This document shows positions 43,873 through 56,242 of a DNA stretch of 64,000 bases, one piece after another (positions within the stretch are counted from its first letter, which is position 1; the number at the start of each line of letters is the position of its first letter). The stretch lies in contig NC_089274.1 in the NCBI RefSeq assembly GCF_963678975.1, positions 19,423,633 to 19,487,632 of the forward strand. Reading direction: 5' to 3'. The stretch is from Dysidea avara. Taxonomy: Eukaryota; Porifera; Demospongiae; Dictyoceratida; Dysideidae. Both the position numbers and the translations under genes were made by a program. The notes below the pieces were generated by a model, which did no database searches, was not told where the DNA came from, and was given only the letters and a program-made list of their open reading frames with translations.

Positions 43873-46800
43873 CACATGCACGTGTACACACTACATTGTT
43901 AAAAAAGCCACTTGAACATTGTCATCCTATACAAGCAACCCTACCTGTCACCTGCTCCAGATGCACTAGTAACTTTGACTGGTAGCAAGTGATCTGGTCC
44001 GGCTGGGTAGTGTTTGAAGGTCAACGTGCTGTGTTCTCTTTGGCCAACCATGACACCATGTTTACCCAGACTGACAAACACTGTTGGTACATTATCCAGT
44101 AAAACCGGACAATATTTCATACACTCATCAAGTTTCTCATCTAACACAGCATCTGAAAATGATGTAATAAATTGCTCAATACAATGGGTCACTAGTACAT
44201 CAGTTATCCAATATTTAGAATGCCGAAGTACTTGGCTGTACAAGTTTTTAGGCCATATAAAATTTAGTTTCTCACTCCATGCCAGCATTGCTGTTTTCCT
44301 CACCACATCAATATTTAGATTAATGCAGGCACTTAGCAACCATTTAAATTAGTAACTAGCCAGAACAAACTAAAAGTTGCATTCTGAGTAGTGTAAGCTG
44401 TCTACGTAATTTGGTTGCTTGGTTTAACTGCTGGCATTGCTATTTTTTGAGTGCAAAACTAATAATAAAGTTGATGGTACCTCACTAGAGACTGTTGTAC
44501 AACGACAGGACTACACTGATACAAACTTTCCAGTTATCCAATCACAAGATGATCTTTTGGATAACAGAGAGTTGAAAACACAAGTACACGCAACACAAAG
44601 GCCTTTTTATAAACCACTCTGAGGCTGAAGAAGAAGTAAGCAACAGTAGCATAGACTAAAGTGACCTTCTACACACACATACACATACAGCTTTAACTGT
44701 ACATAGGTACATTAATATTACTTATGACATGACTGAGATATACGGTATACTATCTACCAGGAGCACAACGAATCCTACGGACAAGATAGGATTCGATGAG
44801 CTCCTGTATCTACTTATAGCAAATAATGTACCTGTAGTGGACGTTGCCTTTACATTACTACCAGTGATTGCATGGTATATGCTCCTCAGTTCTGCCAAGT
44901 TGGGTGACATGTAGGTAATGTAGTCTAGCACACCAGCCTCCAGTGGCCTCAATATCTTCTCCACACAAGTAGGCTCAAACCACACTATAGTATGAATCAG
45001 TGGTGGATAAGTGGCATATCACTTGGTCTCTTCTCTGCATAGTGCTTATCAATTAGGATTATAAGTATATACTATAATCAAAGAAGGGTCACTGATGCAC
45101 TAACTGTTAAGGTGTTAAAACTGCCATAACATGAACAACTCAGTAATGTAAGATTCTTTGTCATCATAGCAGGTGCTCATGATCTCTAAGTAATAAGTGC
45201 TGTGCAGAGAAAAGTGGTCTGGCTAATACGAGACTAGGTAACACCAACCTGGGACATTATAATCTTTACATAGTTCACAAATAAATTTGATAGAATCAAC
45301 TCTCAAGTTACCATCCATACAAACAATGGGAGCTTCTTTCATGTGTTGAGTGAACTGAGAAATCTACAAGGCAGCAACATCAAATGATTACTTGAGATAC
45401 AAAACTGGGTACATTGTCTGGCTCAATCCTATTGAGAATGTCCATGTCCCCGATCCCACAATACATCTCCCCAAGATGGTCCAGCACTGCACAGTATGTA
45501 GCAGTGGCAGCATCAGGGAGTTCAATTAGACCATCAGTAGCCTGGTTGGTGTATACTATATAAAACACTCTATTAGAACAGTCGCTTGTTCACCATGTCT
45601 AGTTGCCTGAAACTCTCCCTCAACTTCAAGGCAAACATATCCTGTCCCACAGCAGATATGAAAAATGGATCCACCTTTAACCTTGCCAGACATTCTAATT
45701 AATATAAAGCTTAGAACATCTCCAATGAAGCATGCACCAACCAGCTATGTTCCTAGCCACTCCACCAAAGATGGTTCTAATCTGGCCAGGATTGGTCCCT
45801 TCTGTCTGCAACAAGTGTATAACACCAGTACACAATGTCTGCTACTGTTACCAAGATGTCCTTCCTCAATATCTTAGCTACAAAATCAATGATTGATGCT
45901 CCCACCACGACCTACACAAATATACAATGAACAATGAGATTGAAAATAAGTATGACAATGAGTGTCTTCATCTCTGCAAGGATCACCAGATAGGTGCATA
46001 TTTTATTTGTACAATTGTCAAATACTGAAATATGTATCATACCTTCTGTACAACAAACCAGTAACAAAATCAATATTGCCGAATTATTTTTTGTGGCTAT
46101 GTTACATATGATGTACTAAAAGTGTCATTACTGCTGCATTACTTACAGGACGTGACTTGTCTTGCTTTTTACTGCCATCACAGAAACTGTGACCTTTAGA
46201 AGTTGTCCTTTTCTTTCTACCATTTCTTAGCTCAGACAATGACACAGCTATTTGACTTCCCACATCAGCATTGTTCTTTATCAACACAATATCTTAGAAG
46301 ATTTAAAGTTCAGGAACACCAAAAGTTGAATGGGAAACCACAAGGATACTTGCTTCCAATGACTTTCCTTTTGTAAGTTCATTCACTCTCTGTAAAACGT
46401 AAGGAGTGATGTCTCTCCCAGAAATGTTCTTTGCCCTAACACCAATGATGGTCTTACTTGAGCACAACATGACATTCCTACCTTGCTTCCTCTATTGCCA
46501 CCATAATGGCTCGTTCGATGCCCTCACCAAGAAGGGAAGCTTGTTTTGGAATAGGGACTGCAATGACCATCCCACTGCCTATGTCAGCAGTGATGTTTGC
46601 ATCTGAAGATGACATACAGAAACGTACACATTAACATAATACAGATGCGAGTACTTCGGAATTTTGGCAGATAACTATAGTATAGATACTAGGCCCCATA
46701 CCTGCTATACTCTCTAGTATCAGCTCTTACCTATCAATGCTGCACACTGTTGTACAGAGGTCAAATGATAGGGAGACTACACACAGACCATATTACGATG

Positions 46801-49239
46801 ACACTAGTAATATTGGTGTACGCTGTGTTACTTTGTGTCCACTGTTGGCAGTGAAGAAGGCAGGAAATTGATCACTTCCACCAAGTGTAGCCACGGTAAC
46901 ACCATTGGTCTCCTATATGATGATGCATTTCAGATTTGTATAATAATAGTACAGGGTAGGTAAACTATCACATGCACACAAATAAAAAGTGCGTAAGCAT
47001 GTGGTGACCTGAGTTTATGCATAACAGTGGAGTTTCTGAAATGGAGTCCCTACAGTGTAGAGGTGATCACTGGTGCACCAAATGACTGTTCAATTAGAGT
47101 GTTTGTTAAAAATGTGTTTTATAGCCATTCAAGTGAATGCTCTATTAGAGTATATTCTTTATTATATTATGCTGACACGTTACTTACACTCACCAACACT
47201 TCCAGTGTCCTGCCAATATCCAGTATGGACTTCACACCAGCACACACCACTGCTACAGGAGTCCTTCCCAGCTCTGATAGATCAGCACTAATGTCTAGAG
47301 CTGTGGTACACAAATGGAACACATAGTCATAGCAAAATATTTTGATTGGGGGCCCTGTGGTTGTAAAGCTAGGTACAACAGCGTGTAAAACACAATCAAC
47401 CTGCGAAGCACGATCCTTCTAGGGCAATCTGTCCAAAGAAAAAGAAAATTTAGCTTTCTGAGATCAATTCTGAGGAATTTTATGCACTGACTACTTTACT
47501 AGAACAACTGACTGTTCTATTAGAGTATCTTGCAAAATCAATAGGAGATTCCAGCCCCCCTTGACCCCTGGGACACCTATGATGGGACACATGTCCAAGT
47601 CAGTCATGTACAGCCCAGTACTTCTTTGTCTTAATAAGGGGGTGGCATGTATAAACTTTTCGCTTAGTTTCAAGGGCTAGCCATTCCAAACAGATGGCCA
47701 ATTCGAGCATTTTTCACTGTGTGTGGAGGCAAACAAAAGTCAGATCTCAGTATATACATATATAAAAGATTACAGTTTATCTTTACTAGACAACTAGACG
47801 GATTCATGCATACAACATGCACCATACAAAATGACACATATGTGTATGTTAACCTGCTGGTATAGAATATACCACTAGAAAGTTTTTGGGGCACAAATCA
47901 TGAAAATTCAATCCTAAACAGTAGTAGGGTCAAATTCCTTTAGCACTGAATCATCTATGTATCCTCAAAAATATTTATCTTTTCAAAGCCAATACTTGAA
48001 AATTTTTAGCCATGTGATACATACGGATAATTGCTCAGAGAAGTGTCGGTGAGTGACTTACTATTCTCTCCTTCTCGATGGACTCCTCCTATCCCTCCAG
48101 TAACAAACACTGGGATACCAACCTGGTGAGCACACAACATTGTAGCAGACACTGTGGTCCCTCCACATTGTCCCTACAACATGAACACCAGCTAAGTGCA
48201 GTGTACATGTATAGTCATGTGTAGACTTAAAAGGTTCAGTTGTAAATGTACCCACTCATACCTATGTACTAAAGACTAAATGTATTTCACAATGAGTTTG
48301 GTTACATGCACGCCATAATTGAATCATCTTGCAAGAATGATAGCGACATCTGATATCTTTAAAGCCATTGTCTAATAATAAGCTTGAAATATTTCCTTGT
48401 ATATTTTGCAAGGTGAAATACTTTTGTGTATACTTTGTGCAACTATCCCCTTTTCTAATACAGGGTCCTTGTAAAAGTGTTGCAAGTGTACTGTTCCATC
48501 ATACCTGGCTGAGCACATAAGATAAATCCCTCCTTGACACTTTATAACTCTTAACACTGGGATCGGCTAATCTCTGTATACTCTCCTTGTCTAGACCTTA
48601 TGGCAATGGAGAATAGCAAATAATATAAATTACAAAGCTATACCGACCAGGAGTGCATAAGCGTCACAAGGCTTGTATTGCTTATGTGTTCCATATATTC
48701 GAATGTTGCACAATAAAAATAATTTCATGGTTAAAATGATAGCTTTGAGCTAATAACATAATACAGTTGCTGTTTTTAATAGATGGCATGACAAAAACAG
48801 CCTACCCACACAAAAGGCCAACAACTCACCAACATGGACACACCCATCAATAATTCCTATTGTGGCAGGAACTGCACCATTGCTTCTAATAATATCTTCA
48901 AGCTCAGTGGCCATTCTAAATATAGCATAGATTCATGTGCTTATATGGAGAAGAGGCATGCTCACTGCAGGTTTGATGGGTGGGGCATCCCATGAGTGAC
49001 AACAGTGGACTCCAAAGCTACCACTGGTTTACCAGCTGATAGTGCTTGTTGTACCTCCCTGCTAACTACTCTGAGAGCATCACTGGTGGTGGCTGTGAAA
49101 CGAAATTATGGAAGTAGAGTAGCTATTTTCATGGAACATCGTAAAACTATAAGCTAATTTAACTATCAGAGATCACGGGGTTGAAATGATAGCTACTTTT
49201 CTTACACAATGTTCTGATAAGGCGTCTTGCTGTACTCAT
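42336..49239 (-). CDS. Pseudouridine-5'-phosphate glycosidase / pfkB pseudouridine kinase fusion
   Basis: A bifunctional salvage enzyme. The kinase makes pseudouridine 5'-phosphate and the glycosidase splits its C-C bond to uracil and ribose 5-phosphate. Glycosidase exons: 49206-49239, 48966-49092 ([16 protein letters not shown]), 48830-48915 (GAVPATIGI), 48505-48596 (VSRRD), 48062-48173 ([20 protein letters not shown]), 47194-47300 ([20 protein letters not shown]), 46832-46912, 46731-46776, 46482-46602 ([11 protein letters not shown]), 46350-46435. Basic linker: 46147-46292. Kinase exons: 45852-45911 ([10 protein letters not shown]), 45742-45805 (GGVARNIA), 45594-45694 (FFISAVGQD), 45392-45541, 45249-45363, 44832-44984, 43945-44331 and 42336-42522, whose junction forms SGAGDSFVGAV, the pfkB signature. 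One small exon between 44332 and 44831 is unresolved; phase demands it. The N-terminus [11 protein letters not shown] could target mitochondria. At least 750 residues. Mammals lack this pathway; bacteria and many eukaryotes have it. Confidence 0.88.
42775..43245 (-). repeat. Repeat inside last intron, related to 34250-36220
   Basis: Inverted relative of the family at 34250-36220: 'cttgattttttcactgt', 'ggcataccacagtatgtaca' and 'aagtgtaatggccacttca' match the mirror of 36060-36185 and 34300-34330 in order. It lies in the final intron of the fusion gene. Confidence 0.65.
43262..43436. mobile_element. Foldback MITE in the last intron
   Basis: 'aggaattttagggatcatag' and 'ctatcatatg..aaaattcct' are outer arms. 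'gggaggtcgcctatacttgc' and 'gcaggtataggtgacctccc' pair inside. Arms are about 70 bp. Confidence 0.8.
43500..43740. mobile_element. Diverged relative of the 33028 foldback
   Basis: Shares 'aagctgtgaaaaaa', 'gtgaaatcaaaggtggcagc' and 'aagaaatagctg' with the arms at 33040-33140, and folds back around 43655. Older than the 33028 copy. Confidence 0.7.
43781..43875. repeat. (CA)n microsatellite
   Basis: About 90 bp of CA repeats with two AACAC interruptions, in the last intron of the fusion gene, near its splice donor. Confidence 0.97.
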
Positions 49240-49377
49240 GTTGCACTGTCTGCAGTTATCGAATCCCACAATCGATTATTAATTTGAGCTGTCGTCACGT
49301 TTTCGTTTCAAAAAGTGCTTGAAAATATTTGGAGCCGTCTAAGTTGAAGTTTAACCCCCGAAGTTTAAGCAGCAAAG
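49240..49377. promoter_or_regulatory. Shared 138-bp promoter region
   Basis: The start codons of the pseudouridine fusion gene (-) and PRPF6 (+) are 138 bp apart, so both 5' UTRs and promoters must fit here. 'aatcccacaatcgattattaa' is conspicuous, but no known element is claimed. Confidence 0.55.
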
Positions 49378-52300
49378 ATGTCGCGATTGATTCCTATGCC
49401 GCCCCAGCCTCCTCCCATGTTAGTTGGGAGGAAGAGGAAGTCTTTTCTGGGACAACCAGCACCGCTGGGATACGTACCAGGTCTAGGAAGAGGGTATGCG
49501 TCTTTTGTTAATGTGCTCTTTGTATGTTAGTTATCTATTTAAATTTGCTACTAATATTTTGTTTTAGAGCCACAGGATTCACAACACGTTCAGATATTGG
49601 TCCCGCAAGAGAGGCTGGTGACGTACCGTAAGTTAGCCAGTTATGGTGGTACATTGTCACTCACTGCACATAATTGTTGGTAGTGATGAGAGAGGATACT
49701 TCCAAAACAAGAAACTTCAGAAGAAGGATGATGATAAAGACGATGCTGATGAAATTGAGGACTTGAATGATTCCAACTTTGATGAGGTGTGTTTGTGTGT
49801 ACTTGTGCAGTGTGTGTAAGTGAGTGGGGCAGCACAGCCAAGTGGTTAGAACGCTGGCCTATAAATATGGTAATCATAAAGTTTCATGTTTGATGCATGC
49901 CTAATGAGGCTATTGTTTCTTTCCTTGAGCAAAGGCATTACTCACATTGCTCCAGCCCACCCAGCTGTATTAATGGTGAAGCTAAAATTAATGCCAATTC
50001 CAATAATATTATATGTATTGTCTCACTTAACAGGTGGGACTACAGGTTCACCTGTAAGACATGGCACAGCCTCCTGTGGGGGTAATATTACTTCCAGGAG
50101 GGTTTTCCTACTTAGCAACTGAGCAGTACAGAGGTGCACCAGTGTTTTACTGGGTAGCAGCCGAAAGCTTTGTTTTATTGTTGTTGTTGTCTTGTGTGTT
50201 GTTTGTCCACTGCTCATATTGTCATCCACTGCTCATGTTTCATACACACTTAACAGTTTTCTGGTTATGGAGGAAGCCTGTTTTCATCTGGTCCTTATGA
50301 GAAAGATGATGAAGAAGCTGATGCAGTTTACGACTCCATAGATCAGAGGATGGACAGCAAGAGGAAGGATAGAAGGTATGGCCCGTCATCTTGCTCATAA
50401 ACATAGTGGTAAAATGAGTGTGTATTATATTATCAGAAGAAATTGGTCACACATCATAACTCCTGTGAACTGTGTGATTGCATAACCAAACATGATGCCT
50501 GGTGTGGTACTGATATTTGAAAATCTTTTACTAGGAATCATGTATTGTCACTATTGTGTTGGGGGGGGGGGGGGCTGAAAGAAGGTTTTTGAGGGTTCTG
50601 ATATACATGATGTGATATTATAGATACTGAGGTGTTGGGGTTGAATAGTTTGAAGAGATTATAAGATGTTTTATGAAGACAACCCCCCTTAGCTTACTGT
50701 CATTAAATGTGTCCTCACTGTATCGTGCTGTATTGTTAAAGAGAACAAAAACTTAAGGAAGAAGTGGAGAAGTATCGTATGGAACGTCCAAAGATACAGC
50801 AACAATTTTCAGACCTGAAAGTATGTTATGTCTACTACATGCAAACAGCTGTCATTGCGTAGTGTATTAACAGTGTAACCTGTGTTGGTAGCCACCTGTA
50901 TAGAAAAGTGATCTCACTAACCTTGCCAACTTTATTCTCCCCTACCTAAGTGAAAAAGCTTTTAATAGTACCTGAGCTACAGATTTATTAAGGCCAAGAA
51001 AGTTTTGTCCTATTGCTAAGACAGGACATTAGTAGAGGAATGAACAGCTTGTTTTGTGGGGTACTAGTGGCTCTTGACATCTGGCTGTCATACAAGATAT
51101 CTGCTGCTCCATCTGTATAATTACAGTGACACGTCAAAAATGCTGTTCTTTTTTGTTTGCTGTGTAGCGTGCATTGTCTAGAGTATCAGAGGATGAATGG
51201 AATTCCATTCCAGAGGTGGGAGATGTGCGTAACAAGAAACAGAGAAATGCGTCATTGAGACCAGACCGATACACACCTGTACCAGACTCCGTTTTGGAGC
51301 GGGCTGCTCAATCCATATCAGCCCATGCTTCACTGGATGCTAGGCAACAGGCATGTACTGCACCCTGTGTTTGTATTTAATAATTATCTTTGTATTTGAA
51401 TTTTTTGCAGAAATATGGAGGGTTTCAGACTCCACTCTCAGGTACCATGACGCCTGGTTTTGCCACCAGTACTCGGCTAGATTTGAACCAGATTGGAGAG
51501 GCTAGAAACTCCATGTTGGGTATTAAGTTGGATCAGGTAATTTTCTTGTACTTTGTAAGTCTTGTGTGTACACTTGGTATATACACTGAAACCTCATTAC
51601 AGTCTTCTGGAGGGCCCATAATGGGCCTTCTTATTAATTTTGTTGTTTATTGTCTATATTATGAGTATATCATGTTATCATTTTTAGGTGTCAGATTCAG
51701 TATCAGGACAGACAGTAGTTGACCCCAAAGGTTACCTCACTGATCTGAATAGTATTACCCCTCAAAGTGCTGGAGATATCAAGTGAGTCTATCTGTTTGT
51801 CAATTGTCCAGTAAATCTCCTAGGCGTGTTACCAAATTGTGCCATGCATTCACTGGTAGTATAGAAAATCAGTTTTTCTTCCTTTCATTCAAACTACAAC
51901 TTGCCAAACTATTCACATTTTTTTTTTTGCTAAATTGTCACTCATACAATATTTCTCCTTGTCATGCCGTGCATAACTCAAACTATAGCCAGGGGTCTCC
52001 TAGCATTACACAATTTGCTGCCACAAGATTGAATCTACTAACACGTTGGCCCTATGTTTATGATTACTACACCTCCTAATGCATGTTTTTCAGTAGGGGC
52101 AGAAATCATTGCAAGGGGGTGGGATGGGAGGATACATTGCAATTATATAGATGATTTCTGGTTCTCTACAGTGACGTGAAGAAGGCTCGATTGTTACTCA
52201 AGTCAGTTATCACAACTAATCCTAAACATGGTCCAGGTAACAAATTCCATTGGTCAGCTTGTGCACCTTTATGAGCCCCACCCTTCTACAGGTTGGATAG

Positions 52301-55300
52301 CAGCTGCTCGGCTGGAGGAGGTTACTGGTCACATGCAGGCAGCTAGGAACATCATCACCAAGGGAACTGAGGTCTGTGCTAACAATGAGGACTTGTGGCT
52401 AGAGGCTACCAGACTGCAAGTGAGTGTGCACCATTTGGTTTGTGTGTTGTAATCAAGGAAGGTTGTACGGCCATGTATTATATCCCATGTAGCCACCAGA
52501 GCAGGCTAAGTCGGTGATCGCTCGAGCAGTCAGTAGTATACCACAGTCTGTAAAGATCTGGATTAAAGCCACTGAGCTAGAAACTGAGATTGCTGCTAAG
52601 AAGAAAGTGCTACGTAAAGGTAATATCCTTGGGTTGGTTTGTGAGCTATGTGAATGTGGTTCATTATTGTAGCTCTTGAGAATATCCCTAACTCAGTCAG
52701 GCTATGGAAGGCTCTTGTTGAATTAGAGGAACCAGAAGATGCTAGGATCCTTCTGAGTAGAGCAGTGGAGTGCTGTCCCCTCAGTGTTGAGGTACGTATT
52801 GTGCTCTAGTGAAACCTGTTAACGTGGCCACTTGTACATAATCATTATTGTCTATAAGGTTAAGTGGTTCCGTTGTAGCTGTGGTTAGCTCTGGCCAAAC
52901 TGGAGACATATGACAATGCTCGTCGTGTACTGAATAAAGCTCGTGAGAGTATCCCCACCGACCGACAGATATGGATACATGCTGCCAAACTAGAGGAAGC
53001 CAATGAGAACCATCAGATGGTGCCTAAAATCATTGAGAGAGGTGGGTGTGGTATTGATGACATCATCATGGTGTTGATGTCATTGATCACATGTTGATCA
53101 GGTGTGGCCAGCCTGTTGGCTAATATGGTGGAGATCAACAGGGATCAATGGATCAAGGATGCTGAAGAATGTGAGCATAGTGGTAGTGTGTATACCTGCC
53201 AGGCCATCATGTGAGCAACTGTGTTGTGTATGTGTGTGGACATTATTATCTTAAATTTACAATGTTTCTGTTATAGACGTGCCGTTATTGGCTATGGTAT
53301 TGATGAGGAGGACCAAATTGACCAGTGGACAGAAGATGCTGAGAGTGTAAGGAACTGTCATAGTGTGTTTTTAGTTTTGATTGTTGTGTTCTGTGTAGTG
53401 TGTGAGTCACGAGGCATATGAGTGTGCACGGGCCATCTATGCTCATGCCTTGATGAAGTATCCGAGCAACAAGAATATCTGGCTGGCAGCTGCTTATTTT
53501 GAACGTAGCCATGGAACCAGGTGTGTGTGTAAATAGAAATACACACACATGATTATATTGACTACACGCATACATGCACACACATACATACACACACACG
53601 CACTGTGTTATCTTTCCTCCTGCTACAGGGAATCTTTGGAGGCACTGTTGGCTAAAGCTGTTGCTCATTGCCCAAGAGCTGAGGTGTTATGGCTAATGTC
53701 AGCAAAGTCCAAGTGGCTAGCGGTAAGTACCAATACAAACCGTGCTGCTAACAACATGTACTGTTCATACAGGGAGATGTTCCTTCAGCTCGTTCCATTT
53801 TGGCACTGGCTTTCAAGGCCAATCCAAACAGTGAAGAGATTTGGTTAGCTGCAGTCAAACTGGAGAGTGAAAACAATGAATACGAGAGAGCAAGGTATGT
53901 TAGTACCACATGTATTCCCTCATATACATTACTCTACTGGGTAGACGTTTACTGGAGAGGGCTAGAGCAAGTGCAGGTACGACTCGTGTGTTGATGAAGT
54001 CAGCTAAACTGGAGTGGCAACTGAACAACCTTGAGATGGCTAAGACATTACTTGATGAGGCTCTGGCCAAGTATTCTGATTTTTCCAAGCTGTGGATGAT
54101 GAAAGGTCAGATCACTGAACAGGAGGGAGATGAAAATGGTGCCAGAGAAGTTTATCTTCAAGGGGTGAGTGTGCAATTTAGTGAGCAGATTTGTAATCAA
54201 GGATTTTACTTTTAGCTAGCAGCAGTATCTGAAGTCATGGAATGTATTAGTGTTTGTTATGTGATAGATAAGCTGTTCGGAAGCGTGCTTGTCTTGTGCA
54301 TGGATTAGTTTTGCCGTGAATCGTTGTATTAGCCCTTAAACCCTCAAAGAACTTTTAGGAAATGCGTGTTTACACAATGTGGGTACGCATGGTGACACTA
54401 GGTGGGTAATTTAATTCGTATAACCTACAACTACACATTGATTAAATGTCTGTTCACTGGGCTACTTGGAGAAAGTTAAAGGAACATTAACTACAGTGGC
54501 TTACTTGTGTTGAAGCGGTGAACAACAGCGAGTCACGTCTCTGTGTTTCAAAATTCTAGCCATGTATTTAATTACAATTGTGGGTTTAATCATGTGAGTT
54601 ATATATGGCCTGATAGAAAATTTAATGGCTTATCAAACAGAACTCGTTGCATGGTGATAGGAGCAACCACCATCGAGTTATGGGTCATTTTATAAAGGTA
54701 TATAAAGGGTTTGCGTGTTTCCTTACCAAAAAGTTATTTACATGACTAGTGTTGGCCTCATCGTTTGGTGTTAGGGTAAAACCCTGTAAATGAAGGAATG
54801 TGGAACAGTACTTGTGTTCATACAGTATGTAGTAACTTATTAAAGCACTGCAATTATAATGTCAAAGTTCATATAGTTAAAGATTGTGTCATTTGCTGGT
54901 GGCCATACTGGAAACTCATCTATTTCAGTCTGCATGTGGAGAGATATTGTCTCTTATGCAGTTGCTTTTGTCTCTGTTGTGATGTATGTGGAATAGAAGT
55001 TAAGTTTCAAAAAAATATGTCATGTCTTGCATGAAAAAAATTGGTTGTCCCTTTTAACAACAATTCCAAAACTCAGTAGATAATACATAGTTAATGCACA
55101 GGTGACTGCGTTAATCGTGCTATGTACACGAGTTGCGATACAGATGTGCTACATTAAATTGTTTAGTTGTAATCAACTGTGAACTGCACTACTTTTAACA
55201 AGTGGGACCTGAAAGGTGATTGTAACTTGTTTGAACAGAGACAGTGTCAAACTAATGTCTGTTTCTTTGTTCACTGTGTAGATCAAGAAATGCCCTACTT

Positions 55301-56140
55301 CCATTCCAATTCGTCTCCTGCTCTCAAGACTAGAAGAGAAAGCTGGTAAGGATATTAATGTATTGACTACTGGGATACTTTATTTTCACTTCAGGCCATT
55401 TGACCAAGGCACGTTCTGTTTTGGAAAAAGCTCGCCTGAGGAATCCCCAGTGTCCTGAACTTTGGTAAGTAATTCATTTTAATGCACAACCACATACTCC
55501 AAACTTTTCAGGTTGGAAGCAATTAGGGTTGAAGTACGAGGAGGAAAACAGAATATAGCTCTGACACTGATGGCCAAGGCTATGCAGGAGTGCCCAAACT
55601 CTGGTATCCTCTGGGCAGAGGCAATCTTCCTCGTTCCACGACCACAACGCAAGTCAAAAAGTGTTGATGCTCTCAAGAAATGTGAACATGACTCAAATGT
55701 ACTGCTTGCAGTGGCAAAGTAAGAGATAACTGTTTGTATGCCCTACTTTATTAGCATACAATAGGTTATTCTGGGCTGAGCACAAAGTGAACAAAGCAAG
55801 GGAATGGTTGGCAAGGTAACAAGCAAGTCTTAGTTATCCTGAACAATGCATATGCTGTTGTTTAGAGCTGTCAAGATTGATCCAGATTTTGGTGATGCAT
55901 GGGCATATAAATATCGATTTGAACTACAACATGGAACAGAGGTAGTGTAAACATAATAATGTCTTTTGTACTAAACTCCTACTATAGGAACAACAAGGAG
56001 CTGTGCTGAAGAGTTGCATCAAGGCAGAACCTCGTCATGGAGAGATCTGGTGTATGGTATCAAAAAACATTAAGAACTGGCGTCAACACACAGATGAACT
56101 GTTACCAATTGTAGCCAAAACACTCACTCTGCCAGTGTAA
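49378..56140 (+). CDS. PRPF6: Pre-mRNA processing factor 6 (U5 snRNP / tri-snRNP bridge)
   Basis: PRPF6 links U5 to U4/U6 in the spliceosomal tri-snRNP through a long series of HAT repeats. Exons: 49378-49493, 49568-49627, 49684-49786, 50257-50375, 50742-50820, 51168-51350, 51411-51536, 51688-51782, 52172-52236, 52292-52419, 52493-52619, 52673-52791, 52879-53041, 53102-53210, 53277-53346, 53399-53520, 53629-53722, 53773-53894, 53945-54164, 55282-55345, 55395-55464, 55512-55718, 55765-55815, 55866-55941, 55988-56140. They sum to 2841 bp, 946 residues (human 941). The N-terminal PRP1 domain ([45 protein letters not shown]) is followed by HAT repeats such as [12 protein letters not shown] and RVLNKARE. 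Intron 6 seems to use a GC donor. Intron 19 (54165-55281) is the longest and I see nothing in it. Confidence 0.96.
49826..50200 (+). mobile_element. tRNA-derived SINE in PRPF6 intron 3
   Basis: A tRNA-like head (AGCCAAGTGGTTAGAACGCT, then 'tttcatgtttgatgcat' as box B) is followed by 'ccttgagcaaaggcattact' and 'attgctccagcccacccagc', a core I associate with a SINE superfamily spread among animals. The tail is rich in TTG units (50170-50192). Confidence 0.75.
50561..50574. repeat. Poly-G run in PRPF6 intron 4
   Basis: Fourteen G in a row in an intron. Confidence 0.9.
53521..53600. repeat. GT/CA-rich stretch in PRPF6 intron 16
   Basis: Short GTGTGTGT then CACACA and CATACATACA runs fill most of this 108-bp intron, from the donor onward. 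Confidence 0.8.
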
Positions 56141-56219
56141 TTAGTCATTGTTTCAGTTAATGTAAAATATTGTTGTCTCTTCATAATACTGTGTTACATG
56201 ATTGATTATACATACATCC

Positions 56220-56233
56220 AATAAAAAATAAAT
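56220..56233 (+). terminator. Poly(A) signals of PRPF6
   Basis: Two overlapping AATAAA sites stand 80-90 bp after the PRPF6 stop and only about 10 bp before the RIOK3 stop codon on the other strand. The two 3' ends therefore probably overlap. Confidence 0.6.
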
Positions 56234-56242
56234 AAAACTATT

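Noticed and set aside
45594-45911. Frameshifts in the pseudouridine kinase half
   Set aside because: Removing introns of 46 and 47 bp with GT-AG borders restores one continuous pfkB reading, so the gene is not broken there.
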